The position numbers and the translations under genes are program-made. Below, piece by piece: positions 41,790 to 55,330 of a DNA stretch of 64,000 bases (position 1 is its first letter; each line of letters begins with the position of its first letter). The DNA is from Apium graveolens (Eukaryota; Streptophyta; Magnoliopsida; Apiales; Apiaceae): assembly GCF_009905375.1 (NCBI RefSeq), contig NC_133647.1, forward strand, positions 169,986,790 to 170,050,789, given 5' to 3'. A model generated the notes under the pieces. It saw only the letters and a program-made list of their open reading frames with translations. It searched no databases and was not told the DNA's origin.

Positions 41790-42900
41790 TCTTAAATTAT
41801 AGACTCTGAAGGCTTTTGTGGAAAGTGGATATCCAACAAAAATTCCTTCATCAGCTTTAGATCAAATTTTGACAGCTGTTCAGGATGAGTCTTAAGAACA
41901 AAACACTTGCATCCAAATATATGAAAGTATTTCATATTTGGCTTCTTTTTCTTCACTATCTCATATGGTGTTTTTCCATGCTTGTTTATGAGTGTAGCAT
42001 TCTGTGTAAAACAAGCAGTCTGCACAGTTTCAGCTCAAAAATAGGTTGGTAGCTTTGCTTCATCAAGCATAGTTCATGCAGCTTCAATAAGAGTCCTGTT
42101 CTATCTTTCTACAACTCCATTCTGCTGTGGAGTTCCAGGTGCAAAAAATTCCTGCTTTATTCCTTGCTCTTTGCAGAACTCTTCCATGATTGAATTCTTG
42201 AACTCAGTGCCATTATCACTTCTTATTATTTTAATAGAATCTTTGACTAACTTATCCAGCTGTCTAACATGATCAGTTAGAGTAGACGCAGTTTCATTCT
42301 TCTTGTGCAAGAAATACACCCAACTGTATCTTGTGAACTCATCCACTATAACCATAGCATATTTCTTCTTTGCAATAGACATGACATTGACTGGACAAAA
42401 TAGATCAACATGCAGTAAGTGATAAGGCTCAAGAATTGAGGATTCAGTTTTGCTTTTGAATAAAGATTTTCTTTGTTTTGCCTTTTGACATGAGTCACAA
42501 AGACCATCAGGAGCAAATACTGATTTTGGCAGTCCTCTCACAAGATCTTTCTTTACTAGCTCATTTATATTGTTGAAATTTAAATGAGAGAGTCTCGTGT
42601 GCCAATTCCAGCTTTCTTCAATTGATGCTCTGCTTAACAGATAGATTGCAGAACCATCAGAATTTGTTGAAAGTTTGGCTTCATATATGTTACCATGTCT
42701 GTAACCTTTCAGAACCACTTTTCCTATAGAATTACTTACAACTTCACAGTGTTCTTCAAAGAAATCCACATGATAACCTCTGTCACAGATTTGACTCACA
42801 CTTAGCAGATTGTGTTTATGTCCTGAGACAAGAGCTACTGATTCAATTATGACATTCCCAAGATTGATATTGCCATATCCCAGAGTCTTTCCCATGTTGC
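41790..42900 (-). pseudogene. Copia A integrase
   Basis: Minus-strand integrase with the GAG-pre-integrase zinc site (HTRLSHLNF ... CDSCQKAKQR), then the core: LLHVDLFCPV with the first Asp, IIRSDNGTEF with the second Asp, and FAPGTPQQNGVVER containing the catalytic-Glu region. After NGVVER there are three closely spaced stops (about 42010-42105) inside LIEAA...TMLDEAKLPTYF. The frame continues (YEIVKKKKPNMKYFHIFGC) to 41790. The first 270 residues are uninterrupted, so the core is well preserved compared with the rest of the element. Confidence 0.92.
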
Positions 42901-43024
42901 CATCTCCATAAGAAACTCCTGGGCCAGATTTCTCCACAAAGTCTGATAGCAGGTCTTTATTTCCAGTCATATGTCCTGAATATCCACTGTCCAGAACCAG
43001 GATGTTTTTCCTGTTGCCCTGCAA
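42901..43024 (-). pseudogene. Copia A protease
   Basis: Short retropepsin-like stretch with LDSGYSGHMTGNKDLLSDF near 42945-43000. In copia elements the motif is usually LDSG-C-S-x-HMTG; the Cys is Tyr here. The catalytic Asp and the HMTG segment are kept. It is fused directly to the integrase frame. Confidence 0.8.
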
Positions 43025-43299
43025 TCACAAAGACCATTATTGGTTAGTTTTAAGGACTCAGACTTGCTTGGATCCTTTGGCCTTATTAAGTTTGTTAGCA
43101 TTTACAGCGGATTTAGTTTCAGAGTTTATGCTAACATGCTTTTTATCAGACTTTATATTAGACTTTGCATCAGAATTTACACTAGAAGGAATTACACTAA
43201 CTTTCTTTAAAGAAGGTTTTATTTCATAATAATCATAGTATAAACTATGATATTACTTACAAGTATAAATAGAATGCCATAAACTATCACAATGAAAAC

Positions 43300-45279
43300 A
43301 AGGATTTTATGGTTTAAACCTAACAGACTGACTCTTAACTCCTGATTTAGGAGGTAAAGAGTTTATATCTTTATTTTTCCTGCAAAAAGAAGCAAAATGG
43401 TTAAAGTTTCCACAATTATAGTATTTCTTTCTGAGAGCATTAGGAACAGGTATATAATTATTACTTTTATTCACACCTTCCTTTCCATTCCTATTTTTCC
43501 TAGCTTCCTTTACCTTGTTCACATTTTTAATCTCTTTTAGCTTATACTTAGGCTGCTTCTTTGTCATTAAGCCTATATTTACTATAACTGGTTTATCCTG
43601 TTTTAATTTATCAGAAGTTGACTTTTCTTTGACTTCTGTCTTAGAGTCTTTTACCTTTTCAGAATCAGATATAACAGTTTTTGCAACAAATTTAACAGGA
43701 TTTACCTTTGGCTTAATTGGCAAAGTCCTTTTCTCACTTTTTCCATCTTTATAACCTAACCCCTCTTTCTCTTTCTTTTTCTAATTCAGATTTTAGATAA
43801 TCATTTTGTTTAAGCAATTCATTCTTAACATACACAACATTATCTCTCTCTGTCTGAATAGTGTTCATCTCGACTAACTCTTCTTCTAGATAGCTATTTC
43901 TATTTTTGCACTTTAGATTTTCAGATTTTAACCTTTCATTCTCTAAGTATGATCTCTATAGCTAATATAAATGTTTTTCAGAAAGAATCTCAACTCGATA
44001 ATATCATCTGTATCAAAAGCAAGAGTTGATAGAGGTACCTCTAGTTTAGCAGCATCAGATTTGCTATCAGCATTTGCCATTAAGGCATAGTTCACCTCTT
44101 CTTCAGATTCTGAAGTGTCTGCCCAGTTTTTCTTTTTTGTGATAAGTGCCTGGCCTTTATCACCTTTTTCTTCTTGCAATCAGGAGAGATGTGGCCTCTT
44201 TCACCACAATTGTAGCATTTGACATTTGAGTTGTCTCCTCTGTCAGACTTTCCTCCTTTGCCTTCAGATTTTCTGAACCCTTTCTCGTCAAAATTTCCAC
44301 CTTTCCTGGAAAACTTCTTACCATTTCTGAATTTCTTGTAGGCTATCTTTGTGATACCCTTCACCATAAGAGCACACAATTGCATCATCTCTGCATCAAC
44401 ATCCACTTCAGATAAATTTTCAGGTTCTGAATCATCATCATCAGAATCTGATGACTCTGAATCAGACTGTATGATGAGAGCCTTTCCTTTTGCTTTCCTA
44501 GAGACAATTGGCTTTTCTTCAGCCTTTAAAGCAACTGTCTTAGACTTACCTACATGCCTCTTCTTTCTTTGCTCCATCTCAAGTTCATGAGTCTTGAGTA
44601 TCCCATAGATTTCATCAAGAGACATATCAGCAAGTTCATAGTTGTCTCTTATTGTAGTAGCTTTCAAATCCCACTTTTCAGGAAGAGCTAGTAGGAATTT
44701 CAGATTTGAATCCTCTGTATCATATTCCTTATCCACTAGTGACAGATCATTCAACAGCTTTGTGAATCTGTCATATGTATCAGTTAGTGACTCATCAGAT
44801 TTTGAGTCAAAGTGCTCATACTCCTGTGTGAGTATTGTCTTCCTGTTCTTTTTGATGACATTGGTTCCTTGACATCTCACTTCCAATGCATCGCAGATTT
44901 CTTTTGCAGTCTTGCATGCAATCACCCTGTTTGACATGACATTGTCAAGTGCACTATGAAGCAACTGTCTTACTTTTGCATCCTTTCCTAGTGAAGAGAT
45001 GTCTTCAGTAGTGTATTCTCTCTTTTCTTTGGGAATCATCCTCTATGGCTCATTCCCAATTGCAACAGAAAGCTTTGTGGGCTTGTGTGGGCCATCATAA
45101 ATTCTGTCTAAAGATTCTGGATCTGTAGCTTCCAGAAACATGGCCATCTTCATACTCTATACAGGGTACTCAAACACCTTGAGCAAAGGAACCCTGATGG
45201 TTTCATATCTACTGGTGTTTTGAATGGGTTGAACCTTTGCAGGTTCTTGAGGATCTAGTATTTTTGCTTGATCAGACAT
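43300..45279 (-). pseudogene. Copia A gag
   Basis: Minus-strand gag starting MSDQAKILDPQEP at 45279, 42 bases inside the primer site. Two in-frame TAG codons interrupt the first 80 codons; the long open stretch 44092-45039 then carries the copia gag domain (KTAKEICDALEVRCQGT, EYEHFDSKSDESLTDTYDRF, LKFLLALPEKWDLKATTIRD) and a zinc knuckle CYNCGERGHISPDC near 44180-44220. A frameshift near 44165 leads to ALMANADS, and a further ORF (43307-43723) has a basic region and a second, incomplete knuckle (YNCGNFNHFASFC). A long gag with a distal second knuckle fits the Sirevirus (Maximus/SIRE) lineage. Two TAGs fit CAG-to-TAG changes. Confidence 0.88.
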
Positions 45280-45320
45280 GATTGATTTTTTTTTGGATCT
45301 TAACTATTTGTAAGCTTAAC

Positions 45321-45338
45321 GGATTGGCTCTGATACCA
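45321..45338 (-). other. Primer binding site of copia A
   Basis: TGGTATCAGAGCCAATCC on the minus strand, two bases inside the 5' LTR edge. It matches the 3' end of initiator-Met tRNA over a long stretch. Confidence 0.92.
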
Positions 45339-45340
45339 CT

Positions 45341-45915
45341 TGTTAGGCCTCAATGATACTATATAAGGGGGTTGAATATAATATCTACAATCAATTCGAT
45401 TATGAACACAAGTATGTAATAGAAAACAAGTTTATTCAATATATCAAACTTTGTTACAGTAGGTTTAATCTACTCTCTCAGTGATGTATGATATCACTAA
45501 GAGCTGCTAGGGTTACAATGAATAATATTCTCGAGATTGATAACACTTATAGTATAAACCCTAAGCTGTATTTATATAGTACACAGTTACAGTATATCTT
45601 CTAATTAATATGAAATATATCTCTTCCTAAAATATGTCAATCAGATATTATCTTTTTACAAGTCTTCTAGTCGTCCAACTCCTAAAGCATATCTCCCTTT
45701 GTTTAGTCCAGATCCTCTCCTAGAAATCAGCCGCACTTTACTTCTGAAGCATATCATTCCTTAAGTTCTGATATCACAAGTTCTAATACCTTAAGTTATG
45801 ATATCTTCCTATCTTCAGTAAATCCTGATTTCCAGCCGAGTCCTGATAAGTCCTGATATTAAGTTCTGAAACTAAACACATCAGATTAGTCATGATATCA
45901 CAAATATATCTAACA
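45341..45915 (-). repeat. 5' LTR of copia A (575 bases)
   Basis: Starts TGTTAGGCC at 45341 and ends ATCTAACA at 45915; the ends form the inverted pair TGTTAG/CTAACA. On the minus strand there is a TATA box (CTATATAAATA, 45569-45579). The words AGTTCTGATATC and TAAGTTCTGA recur in the U3-side half (45770-45900). The partner 3' LTR is absent from the window. The flank beyond 45915 is copia B gag in open frame. Confidence 0.88.
45569..45579 (-). promoter_or_regulatory. TATA box in the copia A LTR
   Basis: CTATATAAATA on the minus strand, about 230 bases upstream of the inner LTR edge, giving a plausible R/U5 length. Confidence 0.55.
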
Positions 45916-47182
45916 TGTTCCAAAACCTAGGCATGAATGGTCATACCCTGATATTGAGCAAGTCAGGAAGGATAAGAAGGCCATGAACATATTGTTCAAT
46001 GGAGTTGATGGTGATATGTTTGATAACATCATTAACTGTAAAACAGCCAAAGAGGTTTGGGACGCAATACAGATTATCTATGATGGTACTGAGCAAGTAA
46101 GGGAGAACAAGATACAGCTCCTAATTCAAAAATATGAGCATTTCCACTGTGAAGATAGTGAGTCACTCACTGATATATTTAGTAGATTTCAAAAAACTAC
46201 TAAATGCTCTGAAGCTGCATGGAAGAGTCTATCAAACAAAAGACTCTAACCTCAAGTTCCTTAGATTTCTCCCAAAAGAGTGGAAGCCAATGACAGTCTC
46301 ATTTAGAAATTCAAAGGATTTAAAGGAGTTCACCTTGGAGAGACTATATGGAATCCTGAAAACCTATGAGCTTAAAATATAGCAAGATGAAAGGATGGAG
46401 AAAGGAAGGAAGAAAGGAGGGTCCGTAGCTCTGGTTGCTGAGTTAGAAAAGGAGAAAGAGATGAAAGCAGAAACTGTTGAATCTACTTCAAAGGTCTGTG
46501 AAAGCAAGGGTAAAGGGATGGTAGCTGAAAATGAAGATTAGTTGAGCCAAGATGACATGGATGATATTGATGTACATCTAGCATTATTATCTAGGAGGTT
46601 TGCCAAGCTCAAATTCAAGAAGAATTTTGGAGCAGCTAATCCAAACAGAAACATGGTTGATAAGTCAAAATTTAAGTGTTTCAAATGTGGCTTGGCGGGT
46701 CATTTTGCCAGTGAATGTAGAAATACTGATTCCAGCAAAAAGAAGTTTGAGTCTGTTGATTATAAACAGAAATACATTGAGTTTCTCAAATAAAAGGAAA
46801 TGGCTTTCATCACACAGGAGAATGACTGGGCTGCAGATGGATTGGATGAAGATGAAAAAAGAAGATATGTCACTCTAGCCCTAATGGCCAAATCTGATGA
46901 AACAGAATCAAGTTCTTCAAGCAATCAGGTAATCACCACTAACCTAGCACATTTATCTAAAGATGAGTGTAATGATGCAATAAATGACATGTCCACATAA
47001 TTATATCACCTGCGTGTTACACTTAAGTCTCTCACTAAGGAAAATGCTAAAATTAAAGAAAACGATTTGTTTTTAAGTGAGAGGAATAATGTGCTAGAGT
47101 CTCAATTTATTGAATTTGAGAAATTGAGAATTGAGTGTAAGATTGCTAAGGATGAATTAACTGAGTCCTTGAAGAAAGAAGA
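45916..47182 (+). pseudogene. Copia B gag, left part (5' end cut by copia A)
   Basis: Plus-strand gag of a second copia element. The frame is open at once after the copia A LTR (PRHEWSYPDIEQVRKDKKA), then NCKTAKEVWDAIQIIYDGT and QKYEHFHCEDSESLTDIF. It is broken by a frameshift near 46190, continues LKFLRFLPKEWKPMTVSFR and LERLYGILKTYEL, meets TAG stops at about 46380, 46538 and 46790, and has the knuckle CFKCGLAGHFASEC at 46680-46720. A charged, coiled-coil-like C-terminal part follows (NNVLESQFIEFEKLRIECK) up to the gypsy 2 insertion. The frame carries on at 60378. The family is close to copia A but clearly a different copy. Confidence 0.88.
47178..47182. other. Target-site duplication of gypsy element 2 (left)
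   Basis: GAAGA at 47178-47182 is repeated at 60378-60382, directly outside the two LTR edges. Confidence 0.9.
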
Positions 47183-50100
47183 TGTAACACCCCCAAATCC
47201 GGGGTCGGGGATCAGGGTTGTCATGAGTTCAATTTCCCTTAATAACACTCAACCTTAATAAATAGCTAACTATTGCGTACTGTGACCCCATAATATACAC
47301 ACACACACCACAAGTTATAGTCTCAGAGATGAATACCAAAAATAACACAAATAATTTTATTCCATAATTATAAGTCATTACACCTCAAAAGGGGTTTCTG
47401 AATAAATTTACATATTTTTTGCCATTATTACAATTCATAAATATACATAAGTCTGGTACATCAACAGTTAAAAACCTAGCCTATTGTTAGTTTCTACCTC
47501 AGCTACAGCGGCATCAACGCCTACTGGAAACTGCAAAACGTTTCCTATCCACTCGCGAATGGGGAGCTTGGTCTTGTTCATCTTGTCTAGCTGTTATTGT
47601 GTGATGAAAGAATAAAGAAAAGGTGAGCAACAAGCCCACCAAAATAACATGTATTGTAATTAACAATATATGAGCCTTCTCGTAGTACTCATGAAAGTCT
47701 TGGTCAAGAAGAAATGAACCAAGTTGATATCTTAACGCGACCAAGTCGTAAAATATTCAGTATATATGTATATATACTATTCAAAATCTTTGAAATCCCC
47801 TGACATGTATAATATACATAGAGTTCCAGTTTATAACTGTATAAAATATCGTTGCAAGGTGATCTCATATATCTAACCTTGTCTCAACATTTTTCTGAAA
47901 GTCTTTGTCATGCATAAGATAATCATCAACTAGATATAAGTTGAAAAGATGAGGTTACAAGATACTCCAATATACTTATATATTTTCCGAATACTACTTG
48001 AACTACCACCGTTCAAGGTATAATCAGTTTCAAAAGTTCATCACATAGATGAGACTACAAGATAAGACTTGAATAGATTCAATCTTTGAAATATCATTTG
48101 AAAGAAATGAAGTTACGAGATACTTCATTAAGTCCCGATATATATATATATATCTCATACACGCCTTGAAAACCTATGTTATAAAAATTATAAACATAGT
48201 TGCAATATCCAATGAATTTGGAAAGAAGAAAACCTTGGCATAAACCTGATATCTTGCTGATCAGGCAAAGATACCAATTAAGTCACCTTTTCTACTAGTA
48301 GATGGATGAATTCCCCACTGGTCATCACCTTGGCCGCATTAGGACCTTATGATGGACTGCCACTCAGCCACTTATGCTTTAATGAACTCCCACTGAGCCA
48401 CTTACACTTTGATGGACTCCCACCAAGCCCATGACGCCTATGCCGACGCATTTTGATTGGGCTTACTTCCCGAACATTGGGCAAGTAATCAAACTCTTTT
48501 ATCAAATTAGCAATTTCATTGCACCAAAAATACACCACGGAGCCGGATCCCTTAGGTTTTGAGCGAGTATTTAAATCCCCTTCGAAAGGAAGATATTAAA
48601 TTTGAGAATGAGTTTTGGGATCCACTCTAACATTAAAATCATTTTGAAGACTCGAAAACATTTTTGAAAATGTTTGAAGTAAGGATGATTTAATAGAATA
48701 AATCAGTTACAAAATAATCGAAGAATATCTGAATATTACTCTTTAAATAATATTCCAATAAAGAATAGCTTTTATCAAAATAAATCCAGTAAATTTTTTT
48801 GGAAATAATACTTGAAACGAATAATAATTATCGAAAGATATACTTATACGAAAGTAAAATCTTTATTTGAATAATCGAAATTAATGCTTGATTATTGTTC
48901 AAAACTATCCAATATACCTTATTCGATTAATAGTTGGAGAATATATATATATATATATATTATACTCAGGAACATCGACTCTCGGTTTAGAAAAATGTTC
49001 ACCTTTGGGTTCCCTATACTAAGGGTATACGCAACTACTGCTTATCTCTAGCATAGGTATTATGCAGTTTATAAGCATTTGAATTGATAATAAAATATCA
49101 AAATTTCACAACATGCATATATATACCATATCAACATGCTCCAATATATCGCAAGATTTGCTAATAACAACCATGCACTTATCTCAAGATAATGCATCAA
49201 TATATTTACATCACAACAACAGTATAACGGGTAGAAAACTTGCCTGAGTGTTCCGGGGTAGACTTAAGCTTAGATTGGGTCCGGTAACCTATGGACAACA
49301 ACATAATCTGGAACTAAACCACGGTTGCTTAAGGAACTAAACTTTATCCATTTAGACCCTAACGTTCGCTTTTGCGCTTAACGATTTACATAAGTCGCTC
49401 GAGTATCCTCGTCTCCACCATTTTTATAAAATTAACCATTAAAAATTTTAAGGAGACTCTTTCGCGAGTACTTTAACAACTGCCTAATACACCTTACATA
49501 ATTGTTTTGTGTTTCGATTAATCATTTAAGGGTCTCAATTATGGTCTCAAAGTTACTCGAGGTTTCGGGGTTCGCTCGCGAAACGCCGTTACTTAAAACA
49601 ATCGTTTCTCATTGCTCGTAACTTGGATTTAGGCGAACTACATATCAAAACGAAGCTCGTAACATGAACTATATAAAAATAGAAAAGGCCATAATTTTAC
49701 AGTTAGTTCACGGTTCCTAAAGTTAAGCACAGAAACAGTTAAGGAAAATTGGGCATTATGACGGCTAGAACTTAGCGATTTCCAATATTTTTACCACTCC
49801 AAATCAGTCCCTTCCAACTACAATCCATCCACAACTTCAAGATTCAAACCTAAGCTACTGATCTTAGCCAAAACAAGCTCAAGATCCTCAATTCAATTCA
49901 ATATTATACCATCTCCATAATCAACTAATCTACTTAACAATCAAAGTTCAATTCAAGCTTCATCATTCAAACAACTACTCATACATCCAAACCATCCCAA
50001 AATTCAAGCAAACAAACTTAGTACTTAAAGGTCCAGAAGTTTTATACCTTTATTTGTGAGGGGAAAGTTTCTAGGAAGCCTTAAAACCTTGATCAATCCT

Positions 50101-51030
50101 TATACAAGCTTGGATCTCACAAATAATCAAGAAAACACAAAGTTAGATTTTGAAGTTTCTAAAAGTCCGATTGAAAGAACTGAACAAATTAGGGTCTTAC
50201 CTTGGTTATTTGGACGACACTTGTGAACAAGAGTTGTAGGAAATCTCAATACCTTTCTAAAGAGCTATAGAACATAATATTTGAGTTAGTATTGAAGGAG
50301 ATATGGCAGTTTGAAGTTGCTACTCTGGTTTTGGCCGAGAGCAAGCTTTCAAGAGGGAGAAAGAGTGAAATGCTTCTTGTTTTGCCCTTTGACTAATTGT
50401 GAGGTGAATTACTTGGTTGCTTCTCTTTTACTTTAATTAACCATATTTATAATTTACCATGGTTAAAAATACTTGGCTAATATTCCACCAATTCAAAATA
50501 TCTACTAGGTCATGCTTAGGTCATCTTGATTATGTCATCCTTTTAACACATGTCTCCTCCTTGTGGTGTGATGACATCACCATCCACTAACCTCTTTGAT
50601 TAAATCTTAATTACTTGGCTAATGACCGCTTATCTGTTATACAGTTCGCTTAACTCTCGTCCTTGTTCGTCGTTTGAGGGATCACATCCGGGATCTTATT
50701 ACTTGGGTTACCCTAAACCTTCCTCAATATTTTATATTCCTTTAATGATCCTCTCTTATAATCCTTGAATTTAAATCCTTTTAATCATGTTACCTTATAC
50801 TCAATGCTTTCGGTATCTGGTGGATTTTCGAGAAAAATCAAAGTATCTGGATTCGAATTCTAACGACCTTTACATACACTCATTTACTTTATGGAATACT
50901 AATACGATCTTAGAATTTCCATAACAGTACTCCTATATAGCGTGGTCTGATAATTTTCCTTAATCAGCATAGTCAGCAAAAGTTACTATTCATCAGGGTT
51001 TCAAAAATTTTAAAAATTGGGGTTATTACA
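47183..51030 (-). repeat. 3' LTR of gypsy element 2
   Basis: Starts TGTAACACCCCCAAATCC and ends GGGGTTATTACA. It is next to the polypurine tract, so it is the downstream LTR of a minus-strand element. It is shorter than the element 1 LTR by about 400 bases but aligns with it in blocks. Confidence 0.9.
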
Positions 51031-51043
51031 GTCTCCCCTCCTT
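51031..51043 (-). other. Polypurine tract of gypsy element 2
   Basis: AAGGAGGGGAGAC on the minus strand at the LTR edge; identical to that of element 1. Confidence 0.85.
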
Positions 51044-51178
51044 AAAAGGATTTCGTCCCGGAATCAGATAGAAAAGAGTTGGGGATACTTTCTTATCATT
51101 GCACTTTCTAACTCTGAAGTCAATTTTCCCGCATTGTGGTTCTACCACCAAACTCTAACTATTTTGATAACCATGTTC

Positions 51179-51860
51179 CTAAGCACTTGTTCCTTTTTGA
51201 TTCATAACCCTCACTGGTTGCTCCACATAGGTTAAGTCTGGTCGCAGGTTTACGTGTTCAAATTCCCCTATGTGTCTCGCCTCTAGATCATACTTCCTTA
51301 ACATTGATACTTGGAACTCATTGTGAACTTGTTGTAGGTTCGGGGGTAGGGCTAGTTCATTTGATAACCTCCCAATATGTCTTAATATATCCAAGGGTCC
51401 AAAAAATCGTGGACTTAGCTTTCCTTTCTTTCTGAACCTCATCAATCCTTTCCAAGGGAATACCCTTAACAATTCTAGGTTCCCTACTTCATACTGTTTG
51501 TCCTCTTGGGCTAAACCAACATACTTCTATTATCGAACTTGGGCTACTACCAGCTGTCCTCTGATTAGATCTACTATGTCCTTGGTTATTTGGACCACTT
51601 TGGACCTGAGCATCTTGCGCTCTCCAACTTCATCCCAATATAAGGGAGATCGACATCTTCTTCTTTTTTGTACAGGGCCTCGTAATGCGACATTCCGACA
51701 CTGTCATATCATCTATCATCGTAAGAAAACTCAATCCGTGCTAAGTGATCATTCCAATTTTTCAAATCTATCGCACAAACTCTCAATATATCATCTAGCT
51801 CTACATCTTTTGTTTCTCAATACCCACTCTTTTCCAGTATGTAATTGTTACTATCTCCCA
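51179..51860 (-). pseudogene. Integrase C-terminal half and post-integrase domain, gypsy element 2
   Basis: The minus strand shows the end of a gypsy integrase across changing frames: CAIDLK and ARIEFSYDD near 51720-51790, SHYEALYKKK near 51670, then an open stretch 51179-51472 (LSPRFFGPLDILRHIGRL, ALPPNLQQVHNEFQVSML, LRPDLTYVEQPVRV). The last block matches the post-integrase region of plant chromovirus-type elements. Several stops lie upstream, so no working integrase is encoded. The catalytic first half is not recognisable. Confidence 0.8.
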
Positions 51861-53239
51861 TACATAATACCATTTTGGCTATACTTTTACTTTCTAGCGT
51901 TCTATAAACTTTTAACAATTGCGTCAACCTTAGTATCACGAACGCGTTTCTACTCCGAATACCATCGCACTGATACTACCTCCTTTCTAGTTGATTTTAT
52001 CTTCGAAAGTTTGATCTATCATATAGAAGTAAAAGAATTTATTGAGAGATCACCATGATCAAGAACACTTGTTACATCACATAGTTAGTACAGAAGGTGG
52101 CCAGCCTTTAGTACTTGACAAATAATTAAACAATAGTTGGTATCCTACTAGGCTTCTATCACACATATAAATAGTCATTCAGTAATACCTCCCCTTCTGT
52201 AAGGGTTGTTCTTCTCAGCTTACACGAAATTAAAAGGAGAGAAAAGAATGAATTTAAGAGCATTATAAAAAAAATACTGCCACAAAATATCTAGCTTGGA
52301 ATCTACCTCTCAACTATATAGGTTTATCAAAGGAGAATGAAACATATGTATATATGCCAACATCAAGTATTATCGCATCGTATTTCACATGCCTAAATAT
52401 TTTTGCTATTCCGTCCATCATTCTAAGGACCCATGCTCTTGCTCGAGCTTATAAACAATCACCTTTGAAACTCCCTCGACATAAAAAATCGAATATGGGA
52501 TTTCATTCTAGACATCGTCGTTACTAGAATTCTATACTTGCACCAGAACCTTCCACGTATAGTAATATGACTCTCTGTCGATAAGAAGGAATAAATATTT
52601 AATAGGTAGATAATCGACCTATTTTTTCTATCAAAGATAACTTATACGTCAACACGACCTGATTAGTGGAACTCAATCTCAACATCCATTACAATACAAC
52701 ACTCACAGTTGTTATCGTCTCATTATTCAAGGAATCGTTGATGTATTACTATAGTCCACCGCTGACCTATTGTAGTCATTCGTTTTCCTTGGAATCTTAA
52801 TAGCTAATCATACGGAGTCCATACATGCTGTATCAAAATCTTCTAAGGAGGTAACATAATCACCATTCATGATTCATGAAGAACACTCTAGATCCTGACG
52901 TACATACATGAGATGAAGCAGATAAAATTGCAGAAGAGTTTCAATCAAAGCAACGATTGCAGGTTAATACCATTCTTAATCATATGCCTTCAATAGAAGA
53001 CTTAACTCAAGGGTTTGTTTAGTCTTTTTTGAAACATGGTCCTGGCTTATTCTTAAGATAGGACCTTCTAAGATAGATAACCCGCTCACGGCGGTTACAT
53101 GAATTAAATCTTTACCAAACTACTATTACGGTTATCGCACAATCATCAGAAGGAATGTCAATCTTTCACACCATAATACAACCTTCACGGCTTTAACCAT
53201 CATCACTGTATTCCTCTGGCATGAGCGCCTATAATTGCT

Positions 53240-54080
53240 CTCTTATACTTAGAGTGTCGGCCACCTCATTGGCCTTTCCTAATAGTAATAGTTCCTTATA
53301 ATCAATGTCTTTTGAACGATCTCCAAGTAAATTTTCTACCTCATTTCCAATCACTGCTTGTGTGAAAATGCTCTTCCTTACGCTTTGGTGAGAAAAAAAA
53401 TATCACCATTTTTCCAAAAGTTATTGCCTCGGTCTTTAGAGGTTAACATTGTCATGACTGACTCTCGATCATACTTAGGACGTCTCTTATCTTGGGTCCT
53501 TCTTGTTTTCACCAATCTCGACCTTCATTGGGTCGATCCATACTTTCTTATCGTTCAACACGTGCCCACCTGGCATTATTATAATTACGTCATATTTCCT
53601 TTATCAATATTTCTATTCTTCAGAACTTTAAATATTACCTTTCTCCTTGTAAGACCTCGTTCCTCCTGTATTCCCTAGATACAGGGCATATCAAAATACC
53701 ATTTACTAATACTAGAACCATTGTCTATATACTTCTGAAAAATTTCTCCACTGATCCTTAAAGGTTTTTGTTACCTTAATCCTTTCCAATTCATACTGTC
53801 AAAACTCATACTGTCCCTATTAAGGGTGAAATGCCAACCTTTATGCATTCCCCTAGGGTTCATCTCAAGTTATCAAGGTTCTATCCTTAATTCCACCTTT
53901 AAGAAGGTATTTGCATCCTTCCATGGATAAATCAAGTTATATATCCTTGATAGATTATCTTATTCAATCATTCCCACCTCGATAGTCTATACCAAATTTC
54001 ATAATAACATCCTTATTCAAGCTGAGGTCAATCCATATGGCCTCCAAAAGATAACAATGGTTATCCGCTTTTGTAACCTG
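53240..54080 (-). pseudogene. Decayed RT and second RNase H remnant, gypsy element 2
   Basis: Minus-strand RT blocks in the correct order but in broken frames: WKDAGTF-like (WKDANTFLKVELR) near 53900, MHKGWHFT near 53840, IFQKYIDNGSS near 53740, where a functional RT would have FIDD soon after, and GTC/HVLNDKKVWIDPMKVE near 53540. An RNase H piece follows near 53260. Each block is short; their order and the parallel copy in element 1 support the call. Confidence 0.6.
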
Positions 54081-54769
54081 ATTTGGTAATGATAACAGGG
54101 ATGTTCTGAAAGATATTGGTCGTGTTCAATGTGAACTTTTTAGTTCTAACTATTCATTTATCTCCATTATTTATCTCAACCGTCATCTCAATGTTGGGAT
54201 ATCTTTTATACACAGCGTCTCCCTTTCTGGGTATCAAGCCACCTGTCTTACATACACTTCACATTCTTGAAGGTCACTTCCTTCATCCCATTTTCCTAAT
54301 ATCTTGTTATCCTGTCTCCTCAGTCCATCCGTGTTTCCTTATTAATCCATCGGTCTATCTCAAAGTTTCATCGAATACTCTCAACTTAAAGGGGATTAAT
54401 TATACGTATCGCTTACACCTTCAAACCTTGACTTTATCTCATGATCAGTCACCATCGCGCTGATGATGACACACTTTTCTATATCTATTGCTAGGGTTTC
54501 TTAGGGTTTCACATACCTAACTCCCTTTTCGCTTCTCAACTCTATTTCCTTTATATCCATTTATATTCCTTCCCCTTTCAGTCTTTTATTTCCGTTTCTA
54601 TTACAACCATTTCATGAACCAACACAACATAAACATTAATTTCAAACATCCCGTCATTCTGGATTCATGTCCTTCAGACGAACCTTGACGACTTTCACAA
54701 CCTAGATTCATGATTCATCATACTTGTCCGCCTCTGGCCTGGTTTTAAAACTTCTACACTATCTCTCTA

Positions 54770-55010
54770 TCTTCCTTAGCCTTCCACCAGCGGGTGGCCT
54801 CTCTCTTAGGAAGGTAAGTGGAAAAATAGTCTTTTGCGCTTCGTCAATCATTTAAAATCTCAAATGATTCCTCTATTTCCTTTATCCAGGATCTTGCCTC
54901 GACTGGGTCAACTTGTTCCTTGGAACTCTGAGAGCTTAGCGACTTAAAGGTCCTGAAAGAATTTCCCACCGCATTGTTTCCTCAGGGTGGTGGTTGGGGG
55001 TAAAAGTGTA
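54770..55010 (-). pseudogene. Gag remnant downstream of RNase H, gypsy element 2
   Basis: Minus-strand block reading SSKEQVDPVEARSWIKEIEE, then SFEILND and, after a stop, KREATRWWKAK. This is the conserved retrotransposon gag segment (W-x-x-E-x-E...F-x-x-L ... WW). It lies 3' of the first RNase H fragment, so gag follows pol pieces here. Confidence 0.7.
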
Positions 55011-55259
55011 AGTTTTGTTTAGGCAGGTCCATGAATTGCCCCATAGGAGTACCGTCCTGGTTCTCCCTATCTTGCTCGACTTCTGTTTTCTCAGTATGAA
55101 ATGTTTCATCCTTATCCCATAATCGGGATTATCTTATACGTTAAAATCCTTGTTTTCCACTTCATTATGTTATGGGGTCCTTCTTTCTTGATGGCGACCT
55201 CCCTGACTATCATATTCAGGGTTTGCCCTAAAGCTTATTCCCCGAACTATGGTTTTCAT

Positions 55260-55330
55260 CTAAGATCCCGTCTTTAAGCTTTTGAACATTTGGAACCCAA
55301 ATTCTATAGGAATACCTCATTATTCCCTAA
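55260..55330 (-). pseudogene. Integrase start fragment, gypsy element 2
   Basis: The minus strand carries RIWVPNVQKLKDGIL-like sequence (about 55265-55320), the segment before the integrase zinc site of plant gypsy elements, with its usual place after RNase H. It then stops, and gag-type sequence follows some 250 bases later. Confidence 0.55.

Noticed and set aside
51498..52058. 186-codon plus-strand open frame in gypsy element 2
   Set aside because: It is antisense to the integrase C-terminal remnant read on the minus strand. A parallel but broken shadow occurs in element 1.
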